Below are positions 1-7,808 of a stretch of 23,266 bases of DNA, in pieces. Source of the DNA: JBLHKT01 sp043101615 (lineage in GTDB: Bacteria > Planctomycetota > Phycisphaerae > Phycisphaerales > UBA1924). A program made the position numbers and the translations under genes. Positions within the stretch are counted from its first letter, which is position 1. Every line of letters begins with the position of its first letter. The DNA is taken from NCBI GenBank assembly GCA_043101615.1, contig JBICID010000132.1, positions 1-23,266 on the forward strand. The letters are read 5' to 3'. The notes below the pieces were generated by a model. That model was not told the origin of the DNA and searched no databases. It worked only from the letters and a program-made list of their open reading frames with translations.

Positions 1-1564
1 CCTCGGGGAGGCACTCGGCCTCGACGCCGTCCACGCCGACCTGGCGCCCGACGCGCTCGGCCACCGAGAGGCGGTCGCCGGTGAAGATGGAGGCGAAGCG
101 GACGCCGAGGTCGCGCACGCGGTCGATGGTGCGCCGGGCGTTGTCGCGGACGCGGTCCTCGAGGCCGACGGCGCCGAGGTACCTGCCGTCCTGGACGACG
201 TGCACGCCGGACATGCCGTCGATCTTCTTCTCGGCCAGGCGTAGGGCGGTCTCGGCGCCGGGGACCTCCTCGATGATCCAGGAGGCGCGCCCGACGAGGA
301 GGGTGCCCAGGGCGGTCTCGGCCCTGACGCCTCGCCCGTGGACCTCCTCGAACTTGCCGTTGTCCTCGTAGGCGACCTTGGCCTGCTTGGCGGTGCGGAG
401 GATGGACTGGGCGAGGGGGTGGTTGGAGTGCTGCTCGCCGACGGCGGCGGCCCTGAGCAGGTGCGCACCCTCGACGCCCTCGGCGGGGGCGAGGCGCGAG
501 ACCTCGAAGCGCCCGGAGGTGATGGTGCCGGTCTTGTCGAAGACGATGGCGTCGATGTTGGCCGCGGCCTCGAGGTAGGTGGTCTCCTTGACGCGGACGC
601 CCAGGCGGGCCGACGACGCGAACGCGGCGACCATGGCCGACGGGCTGGAGAGCAGGAGCGCGGTCGGGCAGGTGACGACGAGCACGGTCACGGCGGTGAG
701 GCCGGCGCGGGCCGCGACCTCGTCGTCGGTAGACGAGCGGGCCAGGAAGTAGACCAGGGCCGCGAGCGAGAGCGCGACGGGCACGTAGAACTTGGCGACC
801 TGCTCGATGAGGAGCTGACGCTCGGACTTGGCCTGCTCGGCCTCGCGGATCAGGGTCTTGACCTGCTCGATGGAGGAATCGTCGCCGTCGCGGGTGGCCT
901 CGATGTCGATGTTGCCGGTGAGGTTGGAGGTGCCCGCGAAGACCTCGCGTCCGACCTCGGCCTCGACGGGCTCGGCCTCGCCGGTGAGGGAGGCCTGGTT
1001 GATGAGGGAGGAGCCGGCGATGATGCGCCCGTCGATGGGCAGGTTCTCGCCGGCGCGGACGCGGATGACCTGTCCGACCTTGACGGACTTGGCCTCGACC
1101 TCGCGCTCCGCGCCGTTCTCGACGACGCGGGCGACGTCCGGGGTGAGCTTCATGAGGCCCTCGATCGCGGCCTTGGCACCGAAGGCGGTCCGGCGGACGA
1201 TCTGGTCGGCGACGAGGAGGATGAAGGCGAGGAAGGCGGCGGTGACGTACTGCTCGACGGCCATCGCGGCGAGGATGGCCAGCGCCGCCAGCGAGGACGA
1301 CGACACCTTGCGCTTCATGATCTCGTCGAAGGAGGACTTGAAGAGGGGGAAGCCGAGCATGAGGGCGCCCAGCACGGCGGGGATGACGGTGACGGCGTCC
1401 TGCTCGCGTCCGAAGAACCAGCCGGCGATCAGCGAGACGAGGGCGAGCATGCCGCCGACGAGGTAGAGCAGGATGTAGCGGTCGATCTCGATCTCGTGGT
1501 GCGAGCAGCAGTCGATGCCGAGTTCGGAGTCGTGGGCATGGGCGTGGGCGTGGGTGTCGGCCAT
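1..1564 (-). CDS. Heavy-metal translocating P-type ATPase, C-terminus cut off by the window edge
   Basis: Inner-membrane ATP-driven metal cation pump; about 521 N-terminal codons are present. Visible in order: a His-rich start (MADTHAHAHAHD, then CCSHH) in place of an HMA domain, several hydrophobic segments, the actuator loop TGE (residues 194-196), an ion-site motif C299-P300-T301, the phosphorylation motif DKTGT with Asp343, a nucleotide-domain SNHPL motif and the TGD hinge near residue 505. The GDGxND motif lies beyond base 1. The set DKTGT + HPL + CPx places it in the P1B metal ATPases. CPT is not one of the usual CPC, CPH or SPC signatures, so the metal (Zn/Cd, Cu, Co or Ni) cannot be assigned. 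The start at 1564 is supported by AAGGA eight bases upstream. It is divergent from gpsA, with no adjacent metal regulator. Confidence 0.93.
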   Translation of the reverse strand, partial: MADTHAHAHAHDSELGIDCCSHHEIEIDRYILLYLVGGMLALVSLIAGWFFGREQDAVTVIPAVLGALMLGFPLFKSSFDEIMKRKVSSSSLAALAILAAMAVEQYVTAAFLAFILLVADQIVRRTAFGAKAAIEGLMKLTPDVARVVENGAEREVEAKSVKVGQVIRVRAGENLPIDGRIIAGSSLINQASLTGEAEPVEAEVGREVFAGTSNLTGNIDIEATRDGDDSSIEQVKTLIREAEQAKSERQLLIEQVAKFYVPVALSLAALVYFLARSSTDDEVAARAGLTAVTVLVVTCPTALLLSSPSAMVAAFASSARLGVRVKETTYLEAAANIDAIVFDKTGTITSGRFEVSRLAPAEGVEGAHLLRAAAVGEQHSNHPLAQSILRTAKQAKVAYEDNGKFEEVHGRGVRAETALGTLLVGRASWIIEEVPGAETALRLAEKKIDGMSGVHVVQDGRYLGAVGLEDRVRDNARRTIDRVRDLGVRFASIFTGDRLSVAERVGRQVGVDGVEAECLPE

Positions 1565-1636
1565 GGGTCGAGTCCTTGCTGGGTTCCCCCCCTGCACGGG
1601 CGTGGCCCGGGCGGGCTGAAGAGGTGCCGGGCGGGG

Positions 1637-1642
1637 ATGGTA
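1637..1642 (-). promoter_or_regulatory. Possible -10 element for the P-type ATPase
   Basis: TACCAT reads on the minus strand about 72 bases before the ATPase start codon. No convincing -35 hexamer is seen at 16-18 bases. The leader would carry the AAGGA ribosome-binding site. Confidence 0.3.
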
Positions 1643-1714
1643 GCCCCCGCGGAGTGAACGCCCGGGGGCCTAGGGGTGTTCCCGGGCGGGCCAGAATCCG
1701 TGCAGACGCCGTAC

Positions 1715-1738
1715 GCCCGGGGCGCGCGGACCCCGGGC
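1715..1738. repeat. Inverted repeat in the divergent ATPase/gpsA intergenic region
   Basis: Perfect 8-bp arms GCCCGGGG and CCCCGGGC around an 8-base loop (1723-1730). There is no T-tract on either strand, so it is not a typical intrinsic terminator. It lies just upstream of a -10-like TACGCT (1753-1758) for gpsA and could be an operator or RNA hairpin. The rest of the 253-bp intergenic region shows nothing else clear. Confidence 0.45.
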
Positions 1739-1817
1739 CCCCGTGCTGCCCCTACGCTACGGCGTCCGCGTGGCGTGGGTTCGCGTGGAGGGCGTCGGTT
1801 TTTGAGTCTGGAGCGGC

Positions 1818-2864
1818 ATGAGCGACGAGTCGGTGCAGGAGCGTGTGTGCGTGCTGGGGCTGGGGCAGATGGGGCTGTGCTGCGCGGGGATCCTGATGAG
1901 CCCGGACCGGGGCGGGCAGACGCCCGAGGTGCGGGTGTGGGGGCACGACGAGGGCGAGGTGGGCCGGCTGGCGCAGATGCGCGAGTCTGACCGACTGCCG
2001 GGCTTCCACCTGCCCGAGGGGGTTCGTGTGAGCCTGCGCGACGGGGAGGCGCTGGAGGGGGCGACGCTGATCGTGAACGCGGTGCCGGTGCAGTTCATCC
2101 GGGAGGCGTGGACGAGGCTGCGTGACGCGGTGCCGCGCGGGGCGGGGGTGGTCTCGGTGTCCAAGGGGATCGAGAACCGGACGCTGCTGCGTCCGACGCA
2201 GATCGTGGCGGAGGTGCTGGGGGACGACCCGGACGGGGCGCCGCGTCCGCTGGCGGCGCTGTCGGGCCCGACGATCGCGACGGAGCTGGCCAAGGGGCTG
2301 CCCGCGACGGTGACGATCGCCAGCGACGACGAGCCGTTCGCGCTGCGCCTGCAGCGCCTGTTCTCGACCAGCTACCTGCGGGTGTACACCAACCCGGACC
2401 TGCTGGGCGTGGAGCTGGCGGGGGCGACCAAGAACGTGATCGCGATCGCGGCGGGCATCATCGACGGGCTGGCGGCGGGCAACAACGCCAAGAGCGCGCT
2501 GCTGGCCCGCGGGCTGGCGGAGATCACCCGCCTGGGGGTGGCGATGGGGGCGAACGCGTCGACGTTCGGCGGGGTGAGCGGGGTGGGCGACCTGGCGACC
2601 ACCTGCTTCAGCCCCGAGGGGCGGAACCGGTCGTGCGGGGAGGCGCTGGGGCGAGGCGAGTCGCTGGACGGGTACCTGGCGCGGTCGCCGCACGTGGTGG
2701 AGGGCGTGGCGACGACGACCTCGGTGATCGACCTGGCGCGGAAGTACCGGGTGGAGATGCCGATCGCGGAGGCGGTGCGCCGCGTGCTGTTCGACGGGCT
2801 GGACCCGGTGGACGCCATCGGCCTGCTCATGAGCCGCGAGCTGAAGCGCGAGGTGGCCGACTGA
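1818..2864 (+). CDS. gpsA: NAD(P)H-dependent glycerol-3-phosphate dehydrogenase
   Basis: Cytoplasmic enzyme that reduces dihydroxyacetone phosphate to sn-glycerol 3-phosphate, the backbone precursor of membrane phospholipids. The 348-residue product has a Rossmann nucleotide-binding loop GLGQMG (14-19), with Met where many homologues have Trp. It also has the SKGIE segment (Lys116), SGPTIATE (149-156), the catalytic-domain lysine of GATKNVIA (Lys205), the NNAKSALLARG segment and SGVGDLATTCFSPEGRNR, including the substrate-contacting Arg-Asn pair near 269-270. Length and motif order fit GpsA throughout. GGAG five to six bases before the ATG supports the start. It is followed after 29 bases by the SCO gene, which has its own -10-like element. 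Confidence 0.96.
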   Translation: MSDESVQERVCVLGLGQMGLCCAGILMSPDRGGQTPEVRVWGHDEGEVGRLAQMRESDRLPGFHLPEGVRVSLRDGEALEGATLIVNAVPVQFIREAWTRLRDAVPRGAGVVSVSKGIENRTLLRPTQIVAEVLGDDPDGAPRPLAALSGPTIATELAKGLPATVTIASDDEPFALRLQRLFSTSYLRVYTNPDLLGVELAGATKNVIAIAAGIIDGLAAGNNAKSALLARGLAEITRLGVAMGANASTFGGVSGVGDLATTCFSPEGRNRSCGEALGRGESLDGYLARSPHVVEGVATTTSVIDLARKYRVEMPIAEAVRRVLFDGLDPVDAIGLLMSRELKREVAD

Positions 2865-2881
2865 CCCGGCGGCGGGGACCC

Positions 2882-2887
2882 TACGAT
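2882..2887 (+). promoter_or_regulatory. -10-like TACGAT six bases before the SCO start
   Basis: TACGAT lies in the 29-base gap after gpsA. Only six bases (CCCGGC) separate it from the ATG at 2894, with no Shine-Dalgarno sequence. Transcription from it would begin at or next to the start codon, giving a leaderless mRNA. No good -35 hexamer is visible. Confidence 0.5.
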
Positions 2888-2893
2888 CCCGGC

Positions 2894-3604
2894 ATGGCAG
2901 GAGACCGACTGACATTCCCGATCATGCTGGGCGGGCTGCTCGCGGCGGGCGCCGGGGTGGGCGCGCTGGTGGCGCTGCTCACGCGCGGGCTGCCCAACAG
3001 CGAGCGCGTGCCCGAGCAACGCACCGGCGAGGACAACGGCAGCTACGTGGACGCCGGCGTGGACCCCGCCAACCCGTACTCGCAGTTCCGCGTGCCCCCG
3101 TTCAACCTCGTCGGGGCCGACGGTCGTCCGGTGACGGAGGCGGCGTTCGACGGCGAGGTGACCTTCGTGAGCTTCTTCTTCGCGAGCTGCCCCGGGCCCT
3201 GCCCGATCATCACCGCCAAGATGAAGGAGCTGCAGGAGGCCACCGCCGGGACGGGCGTCCGCCTCATGAGCATCTCGGTGGACGGCGTGCGGGACACGCC
3301 CGAGGTGATCTCGAACTACGCCTCGGGCTACAACGCGGACCCGCAACGCTGGACCTTCGCCACCGGCGACCCGGCGCTGGTCGAGGCGCTGCTGGCCGAG
3401 ATGCTGGGGTACGCGCTGGTGCGTCGCCCCAGCGACCCGGTGCGGGCCGTGGACGGCTCGACCATCGCGAACATCCTGCACCCGACGCGGATCATGCTGG
3501 TGGGGCCGGACCGGCGCCTGCTGACGTCGCCGGCGAGCGCGACGGACGCCGAGGGCGTGAACCGGCTGCTGGAGACGGCGCAGGCGGCGACCGGTGAGGG
3601 CTGA
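2894..3604 (+). CDS. SCO1/SenC/PrrC-family thioredoxin-fold protein, membrane anchored
   Basis: SCO proteins bind copper through CxxxC plus a distal His and deliver it to cytochrome oxidase CuA, or act as thiol-disulfide redox proteins outside the membrane. The 236-residue product has one N-terminal hydrophobic anchor (about 8-30). A thioredoxin-like domain follows, with FASCPGPCP giving Cys99 and Cys103, the SISVD strand, and His196 in NILHPTR at the expected place. All three copper ligands are present. The reading frame is open further upstream inside gpsA, but the ATG at 2894 is chosen because it begins just before the anchor and after the gpsA stop. No oxidase subunits occur in the window, so its client is unknown. 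Confidence 0.93.
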   Translation: MAGDRLTFPIMLGGLLAAGAGVGALVALLTRGLPNSERVPEQRTGEDNGSYVDAGVDPANPYSQFRVPPFNLVGADGRPVTEAAFDGEVTFVSFFFASCPGPCPIITAKMKELQEATAGTGVRLMSISVDGVRDTPEVISNYASGYNADPQRWTFATGDPALVEALLAEMLGYALVRRPSDPVRAVDGSTIANILHPTRIMLVGPDRRLLTSPASATDAEGVNRLLETAQAATGEG

Positions 3605-3631
3605 GCCAGGGGATCGGCACGAGACCGGACG

Positions 3632-3658
3632 CCGAGTCTGAGCGAAGCGAAGGCTCGG
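3632..3658. repeat. Imperfect hairpin between convergent genes
   Basis: CCGAGTCT (3632-3639) can pair with AGGCTCGG (3651-3658), eight pairs including one G-T, around the 11-base loop GAGCGAAGCGA. It lies between the convergent SCO gene and the unknown exported gene. It may help end transcription, but neither side has a T-tract. The remainder of 3605-3755 shows nothing else. Confidence 0.35.
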
Positions 3659-3755
3659 ATCGCGTGCGCGGGTGTTTGCGTGCGAGAGAGCGTGGTGGAG
3701 TCGCGTCTCGGCCGCGCGGACTGTCGTTGAAACTCCGGGCTCTCTTAGGGGGGGG

Positions 3756-4769
3756 TCAGGTTTCCGTCTCGGTCTCTTCGGACTCGGTCTCTTGTGTCTC
3801 GGGGCCGGCGGGCGGGTCCCTGGGCACGAAGCCCTCGGGGGCCTCTGGGGGGTAGACGGTGTTGGGGACCGAGAGGGAGCCCTCGCGCTGCAGGCGTTCC
3901 TGCAGGGCGTCGCTGTTGCGGTTGAGCTGGACCCAGTCGAGCGGCTCGGCCCCGGCCTTGAGGACCTGGAACTCGACGTGGAAGTGGAAGGGCTCGAGGA
4001 AGGTGCCCGGCAGCGTGGAGTACCAGGGGTCCTGCAGGTTGCGGAGCATGGCGTAGGGGAAGGTGAAGGTGTAGCTGACGAGGCCGTCGTCGCTCAGGGC
4101 GGCGGTGACCGAGCCGGGGCCGCTGGCGGACAGCCCGCCCAGGGTGGTGTCCACGCCGGGGCGGACGCGCCGGTTGAGGTTCTCGACGGCGGAGCCTGTG
4201 GCGAAGCACTCGCGTGCGTCGCCCGGCAGGCCGCAGGACTCGAGGTCCTCGGGCGAGTACTTGGCGTGCAGGAGGGCGGTGTCGGTGTGGAGGTCGACGG
4301 GCTGGTTGTACGCGACGCCCTCGATGGTGATCGCGATGGGCTTGGAGGTGTCGATGTCCGAGAACCAGGGCGTGCCGGGGTCGTTCTTGTAGAAGCCGGC
4401 CTTGACGACGCAGCCCTGCGGGTGGCCCGCGGCCTTGGAGATGCGGGTGCCGCCGACCGCGGCGAAGGCCTCGACGTTGTCGTCGAGGTGGACGCGCTGG
4501 GAGTCGATGTTGTAGGGAAGGCGGGCGGCGTAGCGGACCAGCCCGCGGGAGTGAGAGTGCCACGAGAGGGAGATGGTGGGGTGCTGGTCGGCCTCGACGA
4601 GGAGCAGGTGGGGATAGGCGGGCTGGGAGGTTTGAGAAGATTGCGAGGAAGATCCCGCAACGGACTCCGGGGTCGTGTTGGGCCCATCGGTCTGTGCGAG
4701 CCCGTTCATGCCATAGAAAGCGGTTGCGATGATCGCACAGGCCGGAATGTGGGGTGACAAATTGGGCAT
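3756..4769 (-). CDS. Exported protein of unknown function with acidic Thr/Glu-rich tail
   Basis: I do not recognise a family. The 337-residue product starts with a hydrophobic stretch (about 9-25) ending in GLAQ-TDG, consistent with a signal peptide that lacks a strong basic n-region. A Ser/Gln-rich linker follows. The body has many short beta-type segments, several His and paired Cys residues (SCGLPGDARECFA), and a segment FHFHVEF near 260. The last 20 or so residues are Pro, Thr and Glu rich, ending ETESEETETET. The frame is open upstream to 4922, but the ATG at 4769 is chosen because GAGGA sits five bases before it and it begins the signal peptide; the longer form would overlap the divergent gene. 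It is divergent from the dockerin protein and convergent with SCO. Confidence 0.82.
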   Translation of the reverse strand: MPNLSPHIPACAIIATAFYGMNGLAQTDGPNTTPESVAGSSSQSSQTSQPAYPHLLLVEADQHPTISLSWHSHSRGLVRYAARLPYNIDSQRVHLDDNVEAFAAVGGTRISKAAGHPQGCVVKAGFYKNDPGTPWFSDIDTSKPIAITIEGVAYNQPVDLHTDTALLHAKYSPEDLESCGLPGDARECFATGSAVENLNRRVRPGVDTTLGGLSASGPGSVTAALSDDGLVSYTFTFPYAMLRNLQDPWYSTLPGTFLEPFHFHVEFQVLKAGAEPLDWVQLNRNSDALQERLQREGSLSVPNTVYPPEAPEGFVPRDPPAGPETQETESEETETET

Positions 4770-4799
4770 GTTTTCCTCGCGTTGATGGACCGGGTCGGG

Positions 4800-4812
4800 T
4801 ATATGTATCGTA
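4800..4812 (-). promoter_or_regulatory. AT-rich patch, likely -10 region of the exported protein gene
   Basis: Read on the minus strand this is TACGATACATATA, an AT-rich island in GC-rich DNA, about 31-43 bases before the start at 4769. It holds overlapping -10-like hexamers (TACGAT, CATATA). The 143-bp intergenic region 4770-4912 must also serve the divergent gene at 4913, for which no unambiguous promoter is seen. Confidence 0.4.
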
Positions 4813-4912
4813 GAGGACTCGCGGAAGATGTGGTCTCTTTCCGGGGTGTACGTGCCTTGGCGGCCGCGGGTTTGAGCAGAATTGAGCACCATCCAGAGAT
4901 GTAGGAGCAGCA

Positions 4913-7186
4913 ATGCGTGCACGCACGACGGCAGGATTGATCGGTGTCGCGGGACTCGTCGCGGCGGCAGGACTGGTGATCGCCCACGACGAGGACTGGC
5001 GCAAGCTCGCCGATCGCGTGCCGGCGGTCGAGGGTGACGTCTATCGGCTGGGCGACCGGGTGACGCGAGACGACACGTTCGATTCGCTGAACATGGTCTG
5101 CTACTCCTGGTTCCCGCTGAACACCTTCGGGCTGGGCTCCTCGAACGGCACCGACATCTGGGGGTACACGAGCCCGAGCGGGCGTGAGTACGCGATCATG
5201 TGCCTGGGCAACGGGTACGGGTTCGTCGAGGTCACCGACCCTGTGAACGCCCAGATCGTCGAGGTCATCTCCTCGGTGCAGAGCTCGTGGCACGACGTCA
5301 AGGTGATCGGGGAGTACGCCTACGGGGTGTCCGAGGGCGGCCTGGGCATCCAGGTGATGGACATGTCCGACATCGACAACGGGAACGTTTCCCTGATCGC
5401 CAGCGTGCAGGACGCGGGCCACTCGACCAGCCACAACATCGTGGCCAACGAGCAGGCCGGGACCCTCTGGGTCGTCGGCGGCAACCTGGGCAACGGCGGC
5501 CTGATCCACCACGACCTGTCCAACCCCGCCAACCCACAGGTCGACGGCGGCTGGACCGAGATGTACGTGCACGACGCGCAGGTCGTGACCATCAACCCGG
5601 GCGACCCGCAGGCCGCGCAGTACCAGGGGCGCGAGATCGCGTTCTGCGCCTCGGGCTTCGGCAACGGCTCGACCAACACGGGCCTGCGCATCGTGGACGT
5701 GACCAACCCGAACAGCCCGCAGGTGCTCTCCACGCTGTTCTACTCGACGCCGGGCTACAGCCACCAGGTCTGGCTGAGCGAGGACCGCCAGTACCTCTAC
5801 CTGAACGACGAGCTGGACGAGGCCAACGGCTTCGTCAGCGAGACCACCACCCGCATCATCGACGTGAGCGATCTGACCAACCCGTTCCAGGTCACCACCT
5901 CCAGCACCGGCCTCCCGTCGATCGACCACAACCTGTACATCAAGGACGGCCTGATGTACCAGTCGAACTACCGCTCCGGCCTGCGGGTGTTCGACGTTTC
6001 GGGCGACCCGATGAACCCGGTCGAGATCGCCTGGTTCGACTCGTTCCCGGGCTCCGACTCCGCGGCCTTCAACGGCAACTGGTCCAACTACCCCTTCTTC
6101 GACTCGGGCACCATCGTCATCTCCGACATCGAGCGCGGCCTGTTCGTCCTCGGGCTCGACCTCGAGAACCTCGCCCTGTCCCCGATCGACACGCCCGACG
6201 TGCTGAACCCGGCCGGCGGCGAGACCGCCCAGATCGACATCGTCGCCAACAGCACCTCCGTCGACGGCGGAACCGTGCAGATGCGCGTGCAGCAGGGCGC
6301 CGGCGTCGAGTTCGTCTCCGGCACCAACGTCGGCGGCGACACCTGGGAGTTCGTCTTCCCCGCCGTGGACTGCGGCGAGAACGTGTCGTACTCCTTCAGC
6401 GCCGACTCCACCGGCGGCGAGAGCTTCCTGCTCCCCGCCGACGGATCGAGCTACTCGGCCCTGGTCTCCACCGGCACCGCCGTGACCTTCCAGGACAACG
6501 CCGAGAGCGACCTGGGATGGACCGTGAGCGGCGTGACGGCACAGCTCTCCGGCGGCTGGACCCGCAACGTGCCCCAGGGCTTCGACCGGGGCGACCCGGC
6601 GACGGACTCCGACGGCTCGGGCAACGCCTTCCTCACCGGCTGGGACGCGGGCACGAACAACACCGACGTCGACAGCGGCACCACCATCCTCACCAGCCCG
6701 ATCCTCGACCTGTCGAGCCCCGGCTTCGTGTCCTACGACTACTGGATCAACGACGTCGCCAACGGCGCCCTCACCCCCGAGGACGGCCTGTTCGTCGAGG
6801 TCTCCACCAACGGCGGCTCCTCCTGGACTCGCGTCCGGACGTACGCCACCGCGCTGGACGCCTGGATCGCCGACACGATCGATATCGAGAGCGAGATCGG
6901 GCTGACCGCCAACGGTCGCATCCGCTTCCTGGCGGCCGACGAGGGCGGGCAGAACGTCGTCGAGGCCGGCATGGACAACTTCGCGGTCGTCGCGAGCGAG
7001 TGCGTGCCCCCGGTGGACTGCCCCGCGGACGTCACCGGTGACGGCGTGCTGGACAACGGCGACATCGGCGCCTTCGTGACGCTCTTCCTCGCCGGCGACA
7101 TGGCCGCCGACTTCACGGGCGACGGCGTGCTCGACAACGGCGACATCGGCGCCTTCGTGGTCGAGTTCCTGGCCGGCTGCGAGTAA
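4913..7186 (+). CDS. Choice-of-anchor B family protein with C-terminal GC-type dockerin module
   Basis: Predicted exported, surface-associated protein of 757 residues with no assignable enzymatic activity. It has a signal peptide (about 1-24, basic MRAR then a hydrophobic run ending VIAHDED). A beta-propeller-like region of LVIVP-type repeats (about 55-420) carries units such as GFVEVTDP, GIQVMDMSD, LRIVDVTNP, RIIDVSDLTNP and LRVFDVSGDP, typical of choice-of-anchor B proteins. A linker beta-domain and a jelly-roll-like segment (about 520-695) follow. The end is a dockerin-like module (about 703-757) with two D-x-x-x-D-G-V-L-D-N-G-D-I calcium-loop motifs and a terminal GCE. AGGAG seven bases upstream supports the start. 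A strong terminator follows, so it is probably transcribed alone. The dockerin DNA is nearly identical to that of the next gene. Confidence 0.93.
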   Translation: MRARTTAGLIGVAGLVAAAGLVIAHDEDWRKLADRVPAVEGDVYRLGDRVTRDDTFDSLNMVCYSWFPLNTFGLGSSNGTDIWGYTSPSGREYAIMCLGNGYGFVEVTDPVNAQIVEVISSVQSSWHDVKVIGEYAYGVSEGGLGIQVMDMSDIDNGNVSLIASVQDAGHSTSHNIVANEQAGTLWVVGGNLGNGGLIHHDLSNPANPQVDGGWTEMYVHDAQVVTINPGDPQAAQYQGREIAFCASGFGNGSTNTGLRIVDVTNPNSPQVLSTLFYSTPGYSHQVWLSEDRQYLYLNDELDEANGFVSETTTRIIDVSDLTNPFQVTTSSTGLPSIDHNLYIKDGLMYQSNYRSGLRVFDVSGDPMNPVEIAWFDSFPGSDSAAFNGNWSNYPFFDSGTIVISDIERGLFVLGLDLENLALSPIDTPDVLNPAGGETAQIDIVANSTSVDGGTVQMRVQQGAGVEFVSGTNVGGDTWEFVFPAVDCGENVSYSFSADSTGGESFLLPADGSSYSALVSTGTAVTFQDNAESDLGWTVSGVTAQLSGGWTRNVPQGFDRGDPATDSDGSGNAFLTGWDAGTNNTDVDSGTTILTSPILDLSSPGFVSYDYWINDVANGALTPEDGLFVEVSTNGGSSWTRVRTYATALDAWIADTIDIESEIGLTANGRIRFLAADEGGQNVVEAGMDNFAVVASECVPPVDCPADVTGDGVLDNGDIGAFVTLFLAGDMAADFTGDGVLDNGDIGAFVVEFLAGCE
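7041..7116 (+). repeat. Dockerin DNA repeat, copy 1 (copy 2 at 7605-7680)
   Basis: These 76 bases match 7605-7680 at 73 positions by direct comparison, with three differences at 7078, 7081 and 7084, all silent. The repeat covers the first calcium-loop motif and the linker to the second. Confidence 0.9.
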
Positions 7187-7215
7187 GCCGCACCCACCGA
7201 TCCGATCCCCCTCAC

Positions 7216-7243
7216 ACGGGCCCGCTCCGGCGGGCCCGTTTTT
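7216..7243 (+). terminator. Rho-independent terminator after the choice-of-anchor B gene
   Basis: Perfect 10-bp arms ACGGGCCCGC (7216-7225) and GCGGGCCCGT (7230-7239) around the tetraloop TCCG, followed directly by a T-tract (7239-7243). It begins 30 bases after the stop codon. Confidence 0.9.
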
Positions 7244-7286
7244 CGTTGCGCTCCCGGGATTCGCCCGGAAACACGTGATCGGACCG

Positions 7287-7315
7287 TTGGAACCACGCTG
7301 CGAATCCTGTAGACT
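7287..7315 (+). promoter_or_regulatory. Candidate sigma-70 promoter for the small dockerin genes
   Basis: TTGGAA (7287-7292) and TAGACT (7310-7315) are separated by exactly 17 bases. The expected transcription start near 7322 leaves a leader of about 18 bases containing GGGAGG before the ATG at 7340. This is a conventional leadered promoter, in contrast to the leaderless-type genes elsewhere in the window. Confidence 0.6.
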
Positions 7316-7339
7316 GGGCGTGACCCAAGGGAGGCCCCC

Positions 7340-7750
7340 ATGCGCGCGAACATCCCCTCGGCCGTGCTCTCCGCTCTGGTGCTGTCGGTGGCGGTCGAGT
7401 CCGCGTCGGCCCAGCCGTACGAGATCACGTGGTACACCATCGACGGTGGCGGGGGGACGAGCAGCGGTGGCACGTACTCGCTGAGCGGGACCATCGGCCA
7501 GCCCGACGCCGCGCCGCCGATCAGCGGCGGGACCTACACGGTCGAGCCGGGCTTCTGGCCGGGCGTGCTGCTGGCCCCGCCCTGTCAGGCGGACGTGAAC
7601 AACGACGGCGTGCTGGACAACGGCGACATCGGCGCCTTCGTCACCCTGTTCCTCGCCGGCGACATGGCCGCCGACTTCACCAACGACGGCATCCTGGACA
7701 ACGGCGACATCGGGGCGTTCGTCGGCGCGTTCCTGGCCGGGTGCCCGTGA
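7340..7750 (+). CDS. Small exported protein with WYTID-GGG domain and GC-type dockerin
   Basis: A 136-residue product with a signal peptide (about 1-24, ending SASA-QP). A short beta domain follows, containing ITWYTIDGGGGTSSGGTYSL, GTIGQPDA and GFWPG. That pattern recurs in planctomycete exported proteins, but no biochemical role is known to me. The C-terminal dockerin-like module (about 81-136) has two D-G-x-L-D-N-G-D-I-G-A-F-V repeats and ends AGCP. GGGAGG precedes the ATG. Residues DGVLDNGDIGAFV through AADFT are identical to those at the end of the preceding protein. The next gene is a clear paralogue 58 bases downstream, probably co-transcribed. Confidence 0.9.
   Translation: MRANIPSAVLSALVLSVAVESASAQPYEITWYTIDGGGGTSSGGTYSLSGTIGQPDAAPPISGGTYTVEPGFWPGVLLAPPCQADVNNDGVLDNGDIGAFVTLFLAGDMAADFTNDGILDNGDIGAFVGAFLAGCP
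7605..7680 (+). repeat. Dockerin DNA repeat, copy 2 (copy 1 at 7041-7116)
   Basis: Second copy of the 76-base near-identical segment, inside the first small dockerin gene. The corresponding part of the third gene (about 8069-8144) is much less similar, so the match is not simply codon bias. Confidence 0.9.
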
Positions 7751-7808
7751 GCAACCACGCGTCCGCGAACCCGCGCGGCGCCCTCGCCCAGACCGATCGG
7801 AGACAACA

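Noticed and set aside
338..1657. Long plus-strand open frame of 439 codons opposite the P-type ATPase
   Set aside because: Its product is low-complexity (Gly/Asp/Leu/Arg-rich) and has no start signal; the opposite strand encodes a clear ATPase with all motifs. It is a GC-rich shadow frame.
4770..4922. Upstream extension of the exported protein gene to an ATG at 4922
   Set aside because: It would overlap the divergent gene start at 4913 and bury the signal peptide; the ATG at 4769 has a good ribosome-binding site.
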